Assembly (NCBI GenBank): GCA_934045075.1
Contig: OW203722.1
Span: 26,069,226 to 26,133,225 of the forward strand
DNA length: 64,000 nt
Direction of reading: 5' to 3'
Source of the DNA: Yponomeuta sedellus
Taxonomy: Eukaryota; Arthropoda; Insecta; Lepidoptera; Yponomeutidae
The translations under genes and the position numbers were made by a program. Below, piece by piece: positions 23,560 to 33,937 of the stretch (positions are counted from its first letter, which is position 1; every line of letters begins with the position of its first letter). The notes under the pieces were generated by a model that was not told the origin of the DNA, searched no databases, and saw only the letters and a list, made by a program, of their open reading frames with translations.

Positions 23560-24290
23560 GGTAGAATACGCTAGTCTAGTAGAGACGATAAAAGATAGCT
23601 TATGTTATTGAGCATTGGAGGAAATTGGATTTTACAAGAACGCCCTTATCTGAATTCATGCCATGGTTTGACAATCCACTAAAAGTCATTTGTCTAGCAC
23701 AACCCGAATTTTATGATACGAGCAAGTACATTGACTTAAAGTACCACAGTATTTCTTAATGATTCGCGATGTTCATACATAGTTATATTAAATTAAACGG
23801 GTCTGATCTTGATTATTTATTACGTAAAACGTAAATAACTAATTTCTCGACGTTTTGGCAGTGTTACAGTTGCCATAGTCTCGGGTAGATAAATAATCGT
23901 GATTAGACCCGTTCAAGTACCACTTCATTAGATGGGTTTTATGAGATAACGACAATGTCAAATTTAGCTATGTACCTACCCACAGAAGACGTGCTGGCAG
24001 ATGCGTTAGCAAAGCCTCTGCCTCGGCTTCAGGTTAGGAGTCAAGCCCTGCTAAGTGTTGATATAACTGCTAGTTTTGGGTAATTTGTTAATTTTATTTA
24101 GTAGAAATTGTATAATGCTTGTTTTTTATTTATTCTGAGCAAGAAATTAGCATTTGAGTCGGTGACGGCTGGCATATTCTAAGTTATTGGGCAAAGTTGT
24201 TTTGACTTCTATTACTGAGCATTTGAGACGGTGACGGCTGGCATATTCTAAGTTATTGGGCAAAGTTGTTTTGACTTCTATTACCGTGAC
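23560..24290 (+). mobile_element. Ty1/copia-type relic (RNase H end, LTR-like repeats)
   Basis: Coding remains: FDNPLKVICLAQPEF and SKYIDLKYH before a nested MITE, then PTEDVLADALAKPLPRLQ after it; these fit the end of copia RNase H. Then two direct repeats of about 69 bp (24148-24216, 24217-24285) starting AGCATTTGAG. Frames are broken. Confidence 0.65.
23746..23921. mobile_element. Foldback MITE (ACGGGTC family) nested in the copia relic
   Basis: AGTATTTCTTAATGATTCGC ... AAACGGGTC ... GACCCGTT with a palindromic centre. AAGTACCAC flanks both sides, a likely 9-bp target duplication. Related copies at 31565, 45550 and 46080. Confidence 0.65.
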
Positions 24291-24669
24291 TTCTATGTTT
24301 ATCTTTTGGGGTCACGGTTTTATAAAGGCCTAGAAATATAGGGATTCCAGTTAATACTTACGTTAATAATTAAGTACGCTACAGTTTGCTGCGCTTTAGT
24401 GCCCAAGACCTAGCTTGTTAGCAGTTTTTCTTGATAGGTGATGTTACGATGAAATTAGCTTCGAAGCCTTCGAAGTCCTAGATTTTTTGATAAGATCTTA
24501 TGAACCGATGAATCCAATTCAAAAAGGCTGGAGTATTTAATATCCACAATTATCATAACTAGGCAAATTAAAACCCACACGCTGCAAGAGCTTAACATTT
24601 CCAACAACGATACATCGTAAAGGAGAACTGATGAATAGACGACTATTTAAACGATCCAAACCCGTGGTA

Positions 24670-25065
24670 GTAAGATAAGATAAAGTTTATTATTACCCAA
24701 GTTAAATTTTGGAGACGCTCAAGCTTATTTAGTTGCTCCTCTGTGAGGTCTAGATAGCAGATGTCAGCGTAGTCGAGAATCGGTAAAAGGAGAGACTGAG
24801 CCAACACAACTTTGGTAGCTGTAGGAAGGAAATTGCTGAGACGCCGAAGTGAACATGCGGATGCAAACATCTTCCGACTTACCATTTCCAACTGAGGAAC
24901 CCAAGATAAGGTAGAATCGAACAAGATCCCCAGATTTTTTACCACTGAACTGAACGGTATGGGTATACCATCAAACAGGATAGGTGGTAAGGAACTCACA
25001 TCAACTCTGGAGATAAATCGGGGACTACCAATAATTATAACTTGGGTTTTTTTTGGATGTACATT
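24670..25065 (-). mobile_element. CR1/Jockey-type LINE RT fragment
   Basis: Minus strand: KKTQVIIIGSPRFISR, then KNLGILFDSTLSW and LLLPILDYADICYLDL, breaking off after LERLQN, where another tail (AATAAACTTTATCTTATCTT) is joined. Confidence 0.8.
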
Positions 25066-25182
25066 CAGTCATTTATAACTTACTTCAGCGTGCAGGTGGG
25101 TGGGCTGGCCAGTTCAATACAAAGTCAAATAAGAAACAAAGAAAGGGACAGCTAATTACGGACTTGTCGATGATCCATCGAC

Positions 25183-25258
25183 CGATCGATCGGTCGGTCG
25201 GTCGGTCGGTCGGTCGGTCGGTCGATCGATCGATCGATCGTTTGATTGATTGATTGAT
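25183..25258. repeat. (CGGT)n / (GATC)n / (GATT)n microsatellite
   Basis: Runs of GGTC, then GATC, then TTGA units. Confidence 0.9.
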
Positions 25259-25337
25259 GTTCCAAGTAAATTTCCTGAATAGGTTTATAAGTAAAGGCGA
25301 ATTGTTATAAGAATAACAGACTGTCAGATATCACACG

Positions 25338-25343
25338 TTTATT
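25338..25343 (-). terminator. AATAAA poly(A) signal of gene 3
   Basis: AATAAA two nt after the TAA stop, followed by a TGTGATAT block that is shared in form with genes 4 and 5. The 3' UTR must be very short. Confidence 0.6.
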
Positions 25344-25345
25344 AT

Positions 25346-28300
25346 TTAGCTTGTTCTTATCCAAATTGAAGTTGTATCATTGATTGATGCATAGATTGAT
25401 GGATGGCACTGGCAGGTGCACCTACTGGGCTGCGTCTGCACCGGCTTGTAAGTATCTCCGACCATGCACTCACAGCTCACGTGTTCCTGCACTAGATACG
25501 ACGAACACGACTCTTTACCTGTTTCCACGTTCAATATACGAATCTGGGGATAAAACATCGACATTATAAACTCAAAAAGGTGAGCCTGATCATGCAGATA
25601 TAGAGATATAATAAGATAACGTTATAAATAAGCTATTAAAAGCCCCCTTCGGAAGATGAAAGTGAAAAGGCAATACTCACAGGTATGCGTGTAAATGTGA
25701 ACTCCCTGGGATGGCATGCGGTGTAACAAGAATTGTAGTTGCAGCGCCCAACGCATCGCTTGACCCACACGACCCTCGGATTGATCTGTGGAAACAAACC
25801 CTTGTCAGAACAATGCTCTCGAGACTATATAAACTAGTAAAATATATTACGAGTATATTACTTGCGGCCACCTAGAATAAGTTTATTATATGTAGTTAAT
25901 TATTAGTTAAGTTACACGGGCTGCGCTGAAAATCAGCGCTGTTTTTAAGTCGTTGGTGCCGGCTGTCATGTAATGGCAGTCGTTAAGCCATGTCAGAGAC
26001 CTTATGGGCGACTTGATAACTTCTGACAGTAAGGCGCGCCATTGTCTTATAATCCTCCACCAACCCAGACTTGGCCTCCGTAGTGAAGTATGGCCTAACC
26101 TTCTTGCGATGCAGGAAGTGAACCGTGCCCCAGCAGTGGGGGCATACAAGCGTTGATATAGAAAGGGATGATTAATACTGTTATCTCTGAGTGTTCAATC
26201 TAGTAGACTCATCACTGTGGGACGGTATGGTATGGCTTAAACTTTCGCCACTTAAGTTTCACCATTCAGTTCTATGCGCCAGATGAAGGCTGTATAGTCC
26301 TCCTCACAGCTTCGCCAATAGTGCTTATGGTGTCCCGTCATCGCATTTGTGTTCGTTCTCTGCATGTTTTCCATTGGCACAAATGGTAATGATGAGGTAT
26401 TCCAAACTATTTGGTCCGCGCCGGGCGGTATGACCAAAGAACTTCGGAATGCATTGGGTGCAAATTGTAGTTACACTATTTTTTAGCCTCTAAATAGGTC
26501 TTTAAAATTGTAGTTAGCCTGGTAGTCCTTACATATTTTTTTCAGGATAGACTCGTCTGTGCGTCGTTCAGTCCATGATATACAAAGCATTCTCCACCAA
26601 CAATACTGCACCAGCGACACAATTCGAACGCATCTATAATTTTTCGAACACGAGCCTTCAACGTCCAGGTTTCCGGGGCATATAGCAATGTTGAGAAGAT
26701 AACGTTCTTATTATTGTCGATTCTTAAGCCTTATCACTGCAGACTTAGCCACCTAAGATCTTCTGACCACTTCTGCTGGTCGTGCCACATGCACTCTGTG
26801 GTCTCCATCATTATTCATTTGCAATTTCGGTGTTCACCAAACTAAAATTATACAGTCATGCCAAGCTTATTAAGTATGGTGAAATATGACTGGCGACACG
26901 GTCCGGACGACTCAGTGTGAGCAGGCCTTCCACCAGATGGTCTGACGACCTTATTACGGTGGCGGGGAGTCGCTGGATGCGAGCGGCACAAGACCTAGAA
27001 GCTTGAAAACCACGAAGGAGGCCTATGTCCAGCTGTGGGCGTCAAATGGCTGATTATGATGAAATATCACACGTGCGAAGGTTCGTTCACGAGTGTTAGG
27101 GTGATTATCGAAGAGTTAATAGTTTTGTACCATTTTTATTGTTGTATTAGATTTCGAGGTCAAATTTACTTCACGAATACGAGTTCATTCCGCTACAGTG
27201 GCTCCTCTGCGTACGATTTTTATTTTCTAAATATAGCGTCGGGGTCGGTGTTTGCCGATAGTGAGTAAAACTTACTTGTTTTTGGGCTGAAGGGGGGATG
27301 AGATGGATTAAAACGTATTTCGGCTCCCCGCACAGTGACTGTTCCAAGAAATGGTGGACGATTTCGTTGTGTTCTCTACTGCAGTTAGCTGCAGAAGATA
27401 ATTCCAAGTTAAAGGTTTGCTGAACAATGGTTCCGGATATAAAAGGCTGAGTGGGTGTAAGGCTACACTGCGTGTAGCTGGGTTCCGTAGAAGGACGGTT
27501 TTTTTATAGGCTTTATCGAAATAATAACTTCATTATAGTCATTTTCAATTAATTTTTGTAAAAGTTGTTTGATGTAGGTTTGTAAAGCGGGTAACATCTT
27601 TTCCTTCCTACCAAACCATACACTGCGCGTGGCCTTTGGGTCTCTAAATTTTGTTTAAAACCGCTACGCGGTGCCAAGTCCCCCCACTAATGTAATAAAA
27701 ATCATAACATGTTTTATTGCCTAGTGCCTTGGATGTGGCTTACTTAATCTAAATTAATCATAATAAAAGCGTGCATGCGCTCACAATTCTTCCGGAAGTT
27801 TATCATTTACATCCGGTTATGAAGATAGACTTACCTACCGTAGGTAGTGTTGCAGTTGACTGTATCTGAAAAATCTTCACAATTCTCGCTCACAATTCTT
27901 CCGGAAGTTTATCATTTACATCCGATTATGAGGATAGACTTACCTACCGAAGGTAGTGTTGTAGTTGACTGTATTTAAAAAATCTTCACAATTTTCGCTC
28001 ACAATTCTTCCGGAAGTTTATCATTTACATCCGATTATGAGGATAGATTTACCTACCGAAGGTAGTGTTGCACTTGACTGTATCTAAAAAAACTTCCGGA
28101 AGAATGGTCATTGTCACATCCTATTTTTTATTCTATAAATCTAAAATATAGACTAATATAAGAAACTAATTTGAATATTTTCTTAATTTTTGATGTAAAT
28201 ATTTTTTTATTAATTATTTAAAGTTTTGTAAGTATGACGTCACCACTGGCATTATGAACTACGTTCATTGAATTTATTCATGATAAAAAAAAGTTAACGT

Positions 28301-29276
28301 TTGACAAATGTTGTTGGCGTAGTTACTCCCTCTACGGTTGTTGGTGACGAATTTTTTTTAAATATTTGTAGGCAATGGAACTACCGCTTTAGAGCCAATA
28401 ATGACGTCATTGAAAGAAAAATGAAGTGAACATTATTTTGCGATAAATATTAATAATTCGTTTTCATTTTACCTATTTAAAACTCTAATAGTAATCAGTA
28501 TCCCTATTCCTCGAAATGGTTTTCACTTTACGACAATCGATGCCTCCTTGATCAATGCCCATTGTGAGCGCATCACCATTCTTCCGGAAATTTACCATTT
28601 ACATCCGAGACTTACCGAAGGTAGTGTTGCAGTTGATTCTATCTAAAAAAACAAATTAGGTTAAAATTTGTAACAAAATAGATGTGTAGCGTGTTCAGAA
28701 GACTTCTCAATAAATATTACTATTTAGTATTAAGACCGCCAATTGTACGAATTTTACTGGTACAATAAAGAATTTTATAATAAGAATATGTAGGTTTATT
28801 TAAAAGATAATAAATATGCTATTTTATTTCTCACTATTTAGATACGTGTTTGAATACAATCCTACTAAACCTACTATCCCATAAAATACACTATCCTAAA
28901 AAAATAATTTAGAAAATACATAATTGAAAATATAGACAATTATGTAGGTTGAAAGCAATTATAATGCAGTATATAGTCTATTTATAAGTTATAAATTCTT
29001 CGTAGGTCTAAAAGCATAAGGATCTTGCACTCTGTTCAAACTACTGTCGTCAGTCATATCCATGATAATATTTGGTTTTCCGATCTCCTTCTTCTTGGAA
29101 TCTTCAATTGTGCGTTAAGATAATACTTGGTGCCACGCATCATATTATTCAGTCCGAAATAATCTAGCTTCCGTTTCTTGATGATATGAAGAAACTCTGA
29201 ATGTAGAAAATAAAATAAGTAACGGATTGTGTCAACACGTTTATTTTGTGAGCCTTCCAGGTAAAAAAATACAAGC

Positions 29277-29312
<36 letters not shown>

Positions 29313-29396
29313 TTATTTATTTTAATTAGAATGTTTTAGGTTTAGTTCCATTTTTATCATTAATTATTATTATTATAAAAATACCAATTATTTTTC

Positions 29397-29428
<32 letters not shown>

Positions 29429-29847
29429 ACTAGCTGACCCAGCGAAATTCGTACCGCATACACTCGATTCTTAATTTATTTTATTAAGAACCATCCTCGT
29501 ACTTCAAGGAATATACTAAAAAACTAATTAGCGAAATTGGTTTAGCTGCTCTCGAGATTTGCGCTTACCAACACATTCGGCGATTCATTTTTGTATTATA
29601 GATAGTGAAGCGGCAGTATCGGGGTATGAAATTTGATATAGGTGTTAAATTGTGTGCGCAGCTGTATGTAGTGAGGTGTAACCCTACACACTGCTGCGCA
29701 GACAATAACATCCGGACTCATGATGTGGACATACTTACCTGGCATGTTAGAGTTGCGGGAAACTTTGCGGACGACTTGTCTATGCGCGGTCTGCGTGGCT
29801 ATCAGTGTCACATACAACACTAGGAACGCAAATGAAACTTTCTCCAT
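25346..29847 (-). CDS. PDGF/VEGF-like secreted cystine-knot gene 3 with four 27-nt microexons
   Basis: Exons: 29847-29739 (109 nt, signal peptide MEKVSFAFLVLYVTLIATQT), microexons 28642-28616, 28083-28057, 27974-27948 and 27865-27839 (27 nt each, phase 1-1, reading D-x-[VI]-x-x-NTT-x-G), 27388-27276 (113 nt, QSLCGEPKYVLIHLIPP), 25785-25681 (105 nt, INPRVVWVKRCVGRCNYN), 25543-25346 (198 nt, IRILNVETGKESCSSYLVQE, then HVSCEC and RCTCQC, stop TAA). Using all exons the frame is open for 633 nt (210 residues). Each microexon carries an N-x-T sequon (NTT). The acceptor of 27974-27948 is mutated from AG to AA; an AG six nt inside would give an in-frame 21-nt exon. This is the most complete gene, with a clear TATA promoter and an AATAAA signal just after the stop. 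Confidence 0.82.
25945..26165 (+). mobile_element. SINE-3 copy, 5' truncated
   Basis: GTTGGTGCCGGCTGTCATGT to TGGGGGCATACAAGCGTTGA; in the intron of gene 3 between the RCVGRC and CGEP exons. Confidence 0.7.
26240..26880 (-). mobile_element. RTE-type LINE relic in gene 3, shared with genes 4 and 5
   Basis: Minus-strand coding ETWTLKARVRKIIDAFELCR and GGECFVYHGLNDAQTSLS (about 26690-26540). Related sequence lies at the same intron position in gene 4 (37250-37540 and 38405-38690) and gene 5 (47290-47620). Confidence 0.65.
26888..27062 (+). mobile_element. RTE-type LINE 3' end
   Basis: AGGCCTTCCACCAGATGGTC, then GGCGGGGAGTCGCTGGATGC and GGCTGATTATGATGA; inserted in the intron of gene 3. Confidence 0.65.
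27779..28110 (-). repeat. 109-bp tandem repeat, each unit holding one microexon
   Basis: Three units (microexons ending at 27839, 27948 and 28057, exactly 109 bp apart), each with CAATTCTTCCGGAAGTTTAT, a donor region, the 27-nt exon and the acceptor. A fourth, more diverged unit lies at 28570-28650. Confidence 0.85.
28111..29280. other. First intron of gene 3
   Basis: Holds the fourth microexon, a LINE 3' UTR (about 28690-28775, GACCGCCAATTGTACGAATT) and a segment (28990-29280) alignable with the first introns of gene 4 (40955-41225) and gene 5 (55140-55440, 59275-59590). No other gene seen. Confidence 0.5.
29428..29609. repeat. Dispersed repeat (TAGCTGACCCAGCGAA family)
   Basis: Begins ACTAGCTGACCCAGCGAA and ends TTTTGTATTATAGATAGT; a second copy at 47645-47838. 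TA microsatellites lie at 29280-29308 and 29401-29427. Confidence 0.7.
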
Positions 29848-29944
29848 TATTGTCACCTCAATGTAGCACTTAAAATGAAACACTCAAAGAAGTACTTAAA
29901 AGGAAAAAGTTTATTTCCCTCAACACAAATTTCTTTTCTTAGAG

Positions 29945-30140
29945 CTCGTAGTGTTTCACAGTTGCCGTTCGACTGTCGTCTGATGGTCGGGTAGGTGATT
30001 TTCAGTTATAATTATAAAGGTGGTGGCTTCGCTACGCTTGCTTGTAGAGTCTGACTCTACAGGCAAGCGTAGCGAAGTCACACTATCGTGAGCCCAGCTC
30101 GCGCGTGATGTCACGATCGCAATATTTGCGCGGACTCTAT
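29945..30140 (-). promoter_or_regulatory. Promoter/5' UTR of gene 3 with palindrome
   Basis: TATA-like TTTATAATTATAA (plus about 30006-30018) sits beside a 51-bp palindrome at 30027-30077: 25-bp arms, one mismatch, 1-nt spacer. The ATG is at 29847. The same arrangement occurs upstream of gene 4 and in the orphan copy at 61.4 kb, which suggests a conserved regulatory structure. Confidence 0.65.
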
Positions 30141-30397
30141 GCGTGCATCGTATCGAGCTGCGCCCGCCTCCACCACACGCCGCAGTTTTTTTGGCGTGTA
30201 GACTTTCGGGATTGTTACGCATTTCGCAATAATGCTGCATTACTCGTTCCGTACTTTAATGACCTGAGTAGTCATCTTTTTAGATTACATTGCCATTTCA
30301 TGCATTCTTCGAAAATATATCTTTTATAAAAATGAACTTTATGGTTATATAATGATATGCAATAAATTAGAATATTATTATTATATTAATATAATAA

Positions 30398-30625
30398 TTT
30401 AAAAACCTATTTAGAGGCTAAAAATTTCACCCATGCCGGGATTCGAAGAGGTTCGAAATTTCACTGATGCCGTGAGTCGCCCATTGGCTCAATTGGTAGA
30501 GCGCTGGTACGGATAGCCAGAGGTTGCGGGTTCGAATCCCGGCATGGGTGAAATTTTTAGCCTCTAAATAGGTTTTTAAATTTGTTCCTTAGCACGGGTT
30601 AGTGCATTAAAAATAAAAATAGTGT
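30398..30625 (+). mobile_element. SINE-1 foldback copy
   Basis: A short inverted 3' part (30398-30447) runs straight into a plus-strand unit whose head is truncated (from GAGGTTCGAAATTTCACTGA), tRNA-like part about 30479-30549. Confidence 0.7.
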
Positions 30626-30629
30626 TATT

Positions 30630-31560
30630 AATATAATAAGTACAGCTTGCTATGTCACAAGTCTTGTGCGGTAAGAAACCCCCAGCAATTAATTCAAAAA
30701 CCAGTGAGGTAGCATTCCTGCGTTTACCTATTTGTTTGCATGTTTTATTTGCGGTTTTACATAATATCATTTCAATAGTGAGTAATAGAGAGAGATAAGT
30801 CTGTTATTTATGTAGCTATTTAACTTTTGGTTAGTTTTATTTATTTCCAAAAAAAAAACACAATGTTTTAGGTCTCATTGAATACAACGTTTTGTTGAAG
30901 ATCAGTGTTCTGGGCTACATGTGTGCTACAACAATATGCTGAGCTGGAGAACTATTTCTTAAAATGGAGAGAATTTTGTAATACTTATTTTGTTTTTCTT
31001 GAATTCATTTTTTACTTTTAATATTTTAATTTTGCACCTACTATTGTAATTTTAATAATATTACAAAGTGTTTTTACATAAAAATATATTTCTTACAATC
31101 CTGTCTGTGGCTGTAAATAAATGTATTTTTGTCAGTTGAGAATACTTTAATGGGAAATTTGCAACAATATGATAAAAAATACTACGTTTATCATTATCAG
31201 GCACCTGCGCCTAATCTAATTTAAATGACTTATCTGTACCACCGCTGTCATATCTTAAAAAACTACATCACATGTCTATTTAGAGGTGTAGGATTAAGTA
31301 GAAAAAAACCCAATTAAATTATTCACTTCAAAGCCAAAATATTTACTTAATGAACTTCAAAGCTGTTAGTTTCATAAGAAATAGATGCTGTAAAGAAAAA
31401 AAACTACACATTTATGTATGAATTCACAAAACTTAAAAAGTTCTAAATCTGATATTTTATGGCGCGCCCCTAACCAGCATCTAGCATATAATGGCAAATT
31501 TCTCCGATGCAGGGTAATGGTACCATAATATTGCATTCTCAGCAAACTTACTTAAGCATA
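30630..31560. other. No gene recognised
   Basis: AT-rich intergenic sequence between gene 3 and the Penelope pair; nothing else identified. Confidence 0.4.
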
Positions 31561-31564
31561 GTTA

Positions 31565-31690
31565 TAATATATATTAAACGGGTCAAATCCCGATTATTTA
31601 AGGTAATTACGTTTTACCTAATAAATAATCGCGATTTGACCCGTTTAGTACATAACTATGTATGAGTATCGCGAATCATTAAGAAATACT
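31565..31690. mobile_element. Foldback MITE (ACGGGTC family)
   Basis: AAACGGGTCAAATCCCGATT ... AATCGCGATTTGACCCGTTT palindrome, continued on the right by the inverse of AGTATTTCTTAATGATTCGC. Confidence 0.7.
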
Positions 31691-31922
31691 ATTACATAAG
31701 CATGCCAAATTTCAGTTCATTCGAATACTAGTGAGCAGTAGCAAAATGACCAGGAAAATTTGAGGTAAAGTTACTTCTATATCTTCATACATACGAACAT
31801 ATCACCTTTACTAAAAGCTTTTAAAGAAAGGGACGATACTGACACCAACAGCCAACAGATTAAATTATTGTAATAAATTGTCATCTCTCATCGCTTCATC
31901 CTTGCCTGTCTCTTATCCTGAT

Positions 31923-31962
31923 ACTGTTTCACACTTGCCGTTCAACGTTTCTCTGGGCCGAG
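31923..31962 (-). promoter_or_regulatory. Remnant of the shared promoter/5' UTR block
   Basis: The short block TGTTTCACACTTGCCGTTCA matches the 5' UTR region of genes 1-4, then stops where other repeat sequence begins, just left of the Penelope pair. Probably the remains of another gene copy. Confidence 0.35.
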
Positions 31963-32009
31963 TTTCATAAAACTACATTTTGTTCATAATGTGTGTGGTC
32001 CCAACAAAA

Positions 32010-33937
32010 GCAAAAGAATTAAAAAGTTAAAATTACTTTGCTGAATTCCGCCAAAAATCCCACAAGCACATGCGGCTAGCTAATGCACCGCTCTCCCTCC
32101 CACTTTTTCAAGCAGAAGCAAGACACGAACACACCACCACCAACACCAATACTTGTGTGAGAAAACACGCGACGCGTTTCGCCTCTAACACGAGGCATCC
32201 TCAGGCTCCCAAATGCAAGTGACCGTCTCCGCAAAAACGCTCCGTATTTATAGGCTAGGCCGCCCCTCCCCCCGATGACGCAATGTAACCGTTAAACTGG
32301 TGACCGTTAAACCGTTTCAACCGCCTATGGGCTATTGTTGTTTTGTGCCAATAATATCGATTAATGGGGAAATAGAGGAGCTGCCCACCTGTTCATTCAG
32401 CATTGTAAACAACCTATCCCTAGATAATTTGGAAATTTCCAGCTGTTCAAGTATAGACAAACTCAACCCCTTAGTGCAGGTGTGTAAAATTTCCAAATTA
32501 TGGTTATTATTAAGTACATGACCCGTATCCAAAAGGTGTTTGACAAAATGAGATTTATCCGGATGATTGTTTCGGAAAGCTGCCACATGCTCCCTATACC
32601 GAGTTATAAAACTCCTACCGGTCTGGCCAATATACACTCCGTTACATTCCGGACAAGCACCTCTATACACCCCAGACCGCTGGAATCTATCCACCCTCTC
32701 TATTTGATTGCACAGATTTCTAGCCAAAGAGTTGCTCGTCCTGAACGCAACCCGTATCCCAGATCTTTTTAACGTCCGGTGGATTTTTTCAGAAATTGGA
32801 CCTACATAGGTAATACTTGACTTCATTTTTTGAGGCCTTTCAGGTGGCACTGCGTATAAAAGTCTACTAACCATACCGTTCCGCTTCCTGACCACCAGCC
32901 TATCAATCATTCGCCTGCTATATCCGTTTGCAACTGCTATTTGATAGATGGTATTTAGTTCCTTGTTGTAATTAGCAGAAGACATTGGCACAGTTAGCAA
33001 ACGGTGAATATAGCAATGGAATGCTGCCATTTTGTGTTGCCACGGATGACAAGACGTTATTGGGATAACAGTGTCAGTCTGTGTTGGCTTTCGGTAAATC
33101 TCAAACTCATGCTTGTTACCCACCCTAGTTATTTTTAGATCTAGGAAATTAAGCGATTCGTTCTGTTCTTTCTCTAATTTGAAATTGATTTTAGGGTGTT
33201 TTGTGTTGAAGGTATTGACAAATGAGTCTAGTTGTCTAAATGTACCTGTCCAGCATATAATGATGTCATCTACATACCGGTAATAATAAAGTATGTTTCT
33301 CTTCCCAACTATATGATTACGTTCAAAATTATCCATGAAAATATCAGCTAGCAAAGGACTCAATGGTGAACCCATTGCTAAGCCTTCCTTTTGTTGGTAA
33401 AATGCACCATCAAACATGAAATAATTTTGACGCATGCATACTGTTGTTAATTCCAATAATTGTAATTTTTCCCCTGGATGAAGACGTTGCATGTCCATAA
33501 AGTCTGAAATGAACTGAAGACATTCAGGGTACGGAACGTTAGAGAAAAGACTGTCCACATCCAGAGAAATCAATTTTGCATTGCTGGGAAGAGAAACATC
33601 CTTAATCCGCTCTATAAGATCCAAACTATTTTTCAGAACAAATTTGGGATTAAAAGCTGTCTTATCCCTAAGAAGATCGTTAAGACGTTTGGATAAATTA
33701 TATGCTGGAGCTCCAATATAAGAAACAACAGGACGAATCGGTACATTTTCTTTGTGAATTTTAGGCAATCCATACAAAATCGGTGGCAGTGGATTCATAG
33801 GTGCAATTTTACTCTTTTCAACCTCTGGATTTGTAAAAATAAAAGATGACTCCGACACCGCCTTCTTGACCTCCGTCACAAATCTTTTTGTAGGGTCAGA
33901 TCCTAGGCGGTTAAAATCGTCTCCCTGAATTACATGC
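32010..33937 (-). mobile_element. Penelope-like element, left copy
   Basis: An open frame runs from about 33937 to 32332. RT motifs: LYGLPKIHKENVPIRP, LISLDVDSLFSNVPYP (A), GLAMGSPLSPLLADIF (B), YYYRYVDDIIICW (C), SLNFLDLKI. It then has a GIY-YIG endonuclease (GVYRGACPECNGVYIGQTGR, RYREH). No stops. The 5' part of the element is missing; the first residues of the longer frame (above 33937) read the other copy backwards. A hammerhead-like motif lies at 32171-32205. Confidence 0.88.
32171..32205 (-). ncRNA. Hammerhead-ribozyme-like motif, left Penelope copy
   Basis: The exact inverse counterpart of the right copy: CTGAGGA, GCCTC/GAGGC stem and GAAACGCGTC on the minus strand, including the extra T. 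Confidence 0.45.

Noticed and set aside
32500..32772. Plus-strand frame across the left Penelope copy (and its mirror at 34597-34869)
   Set aside because: Antisense shadow of the GIY-YIG region, present in both copies only because they are duplicates.
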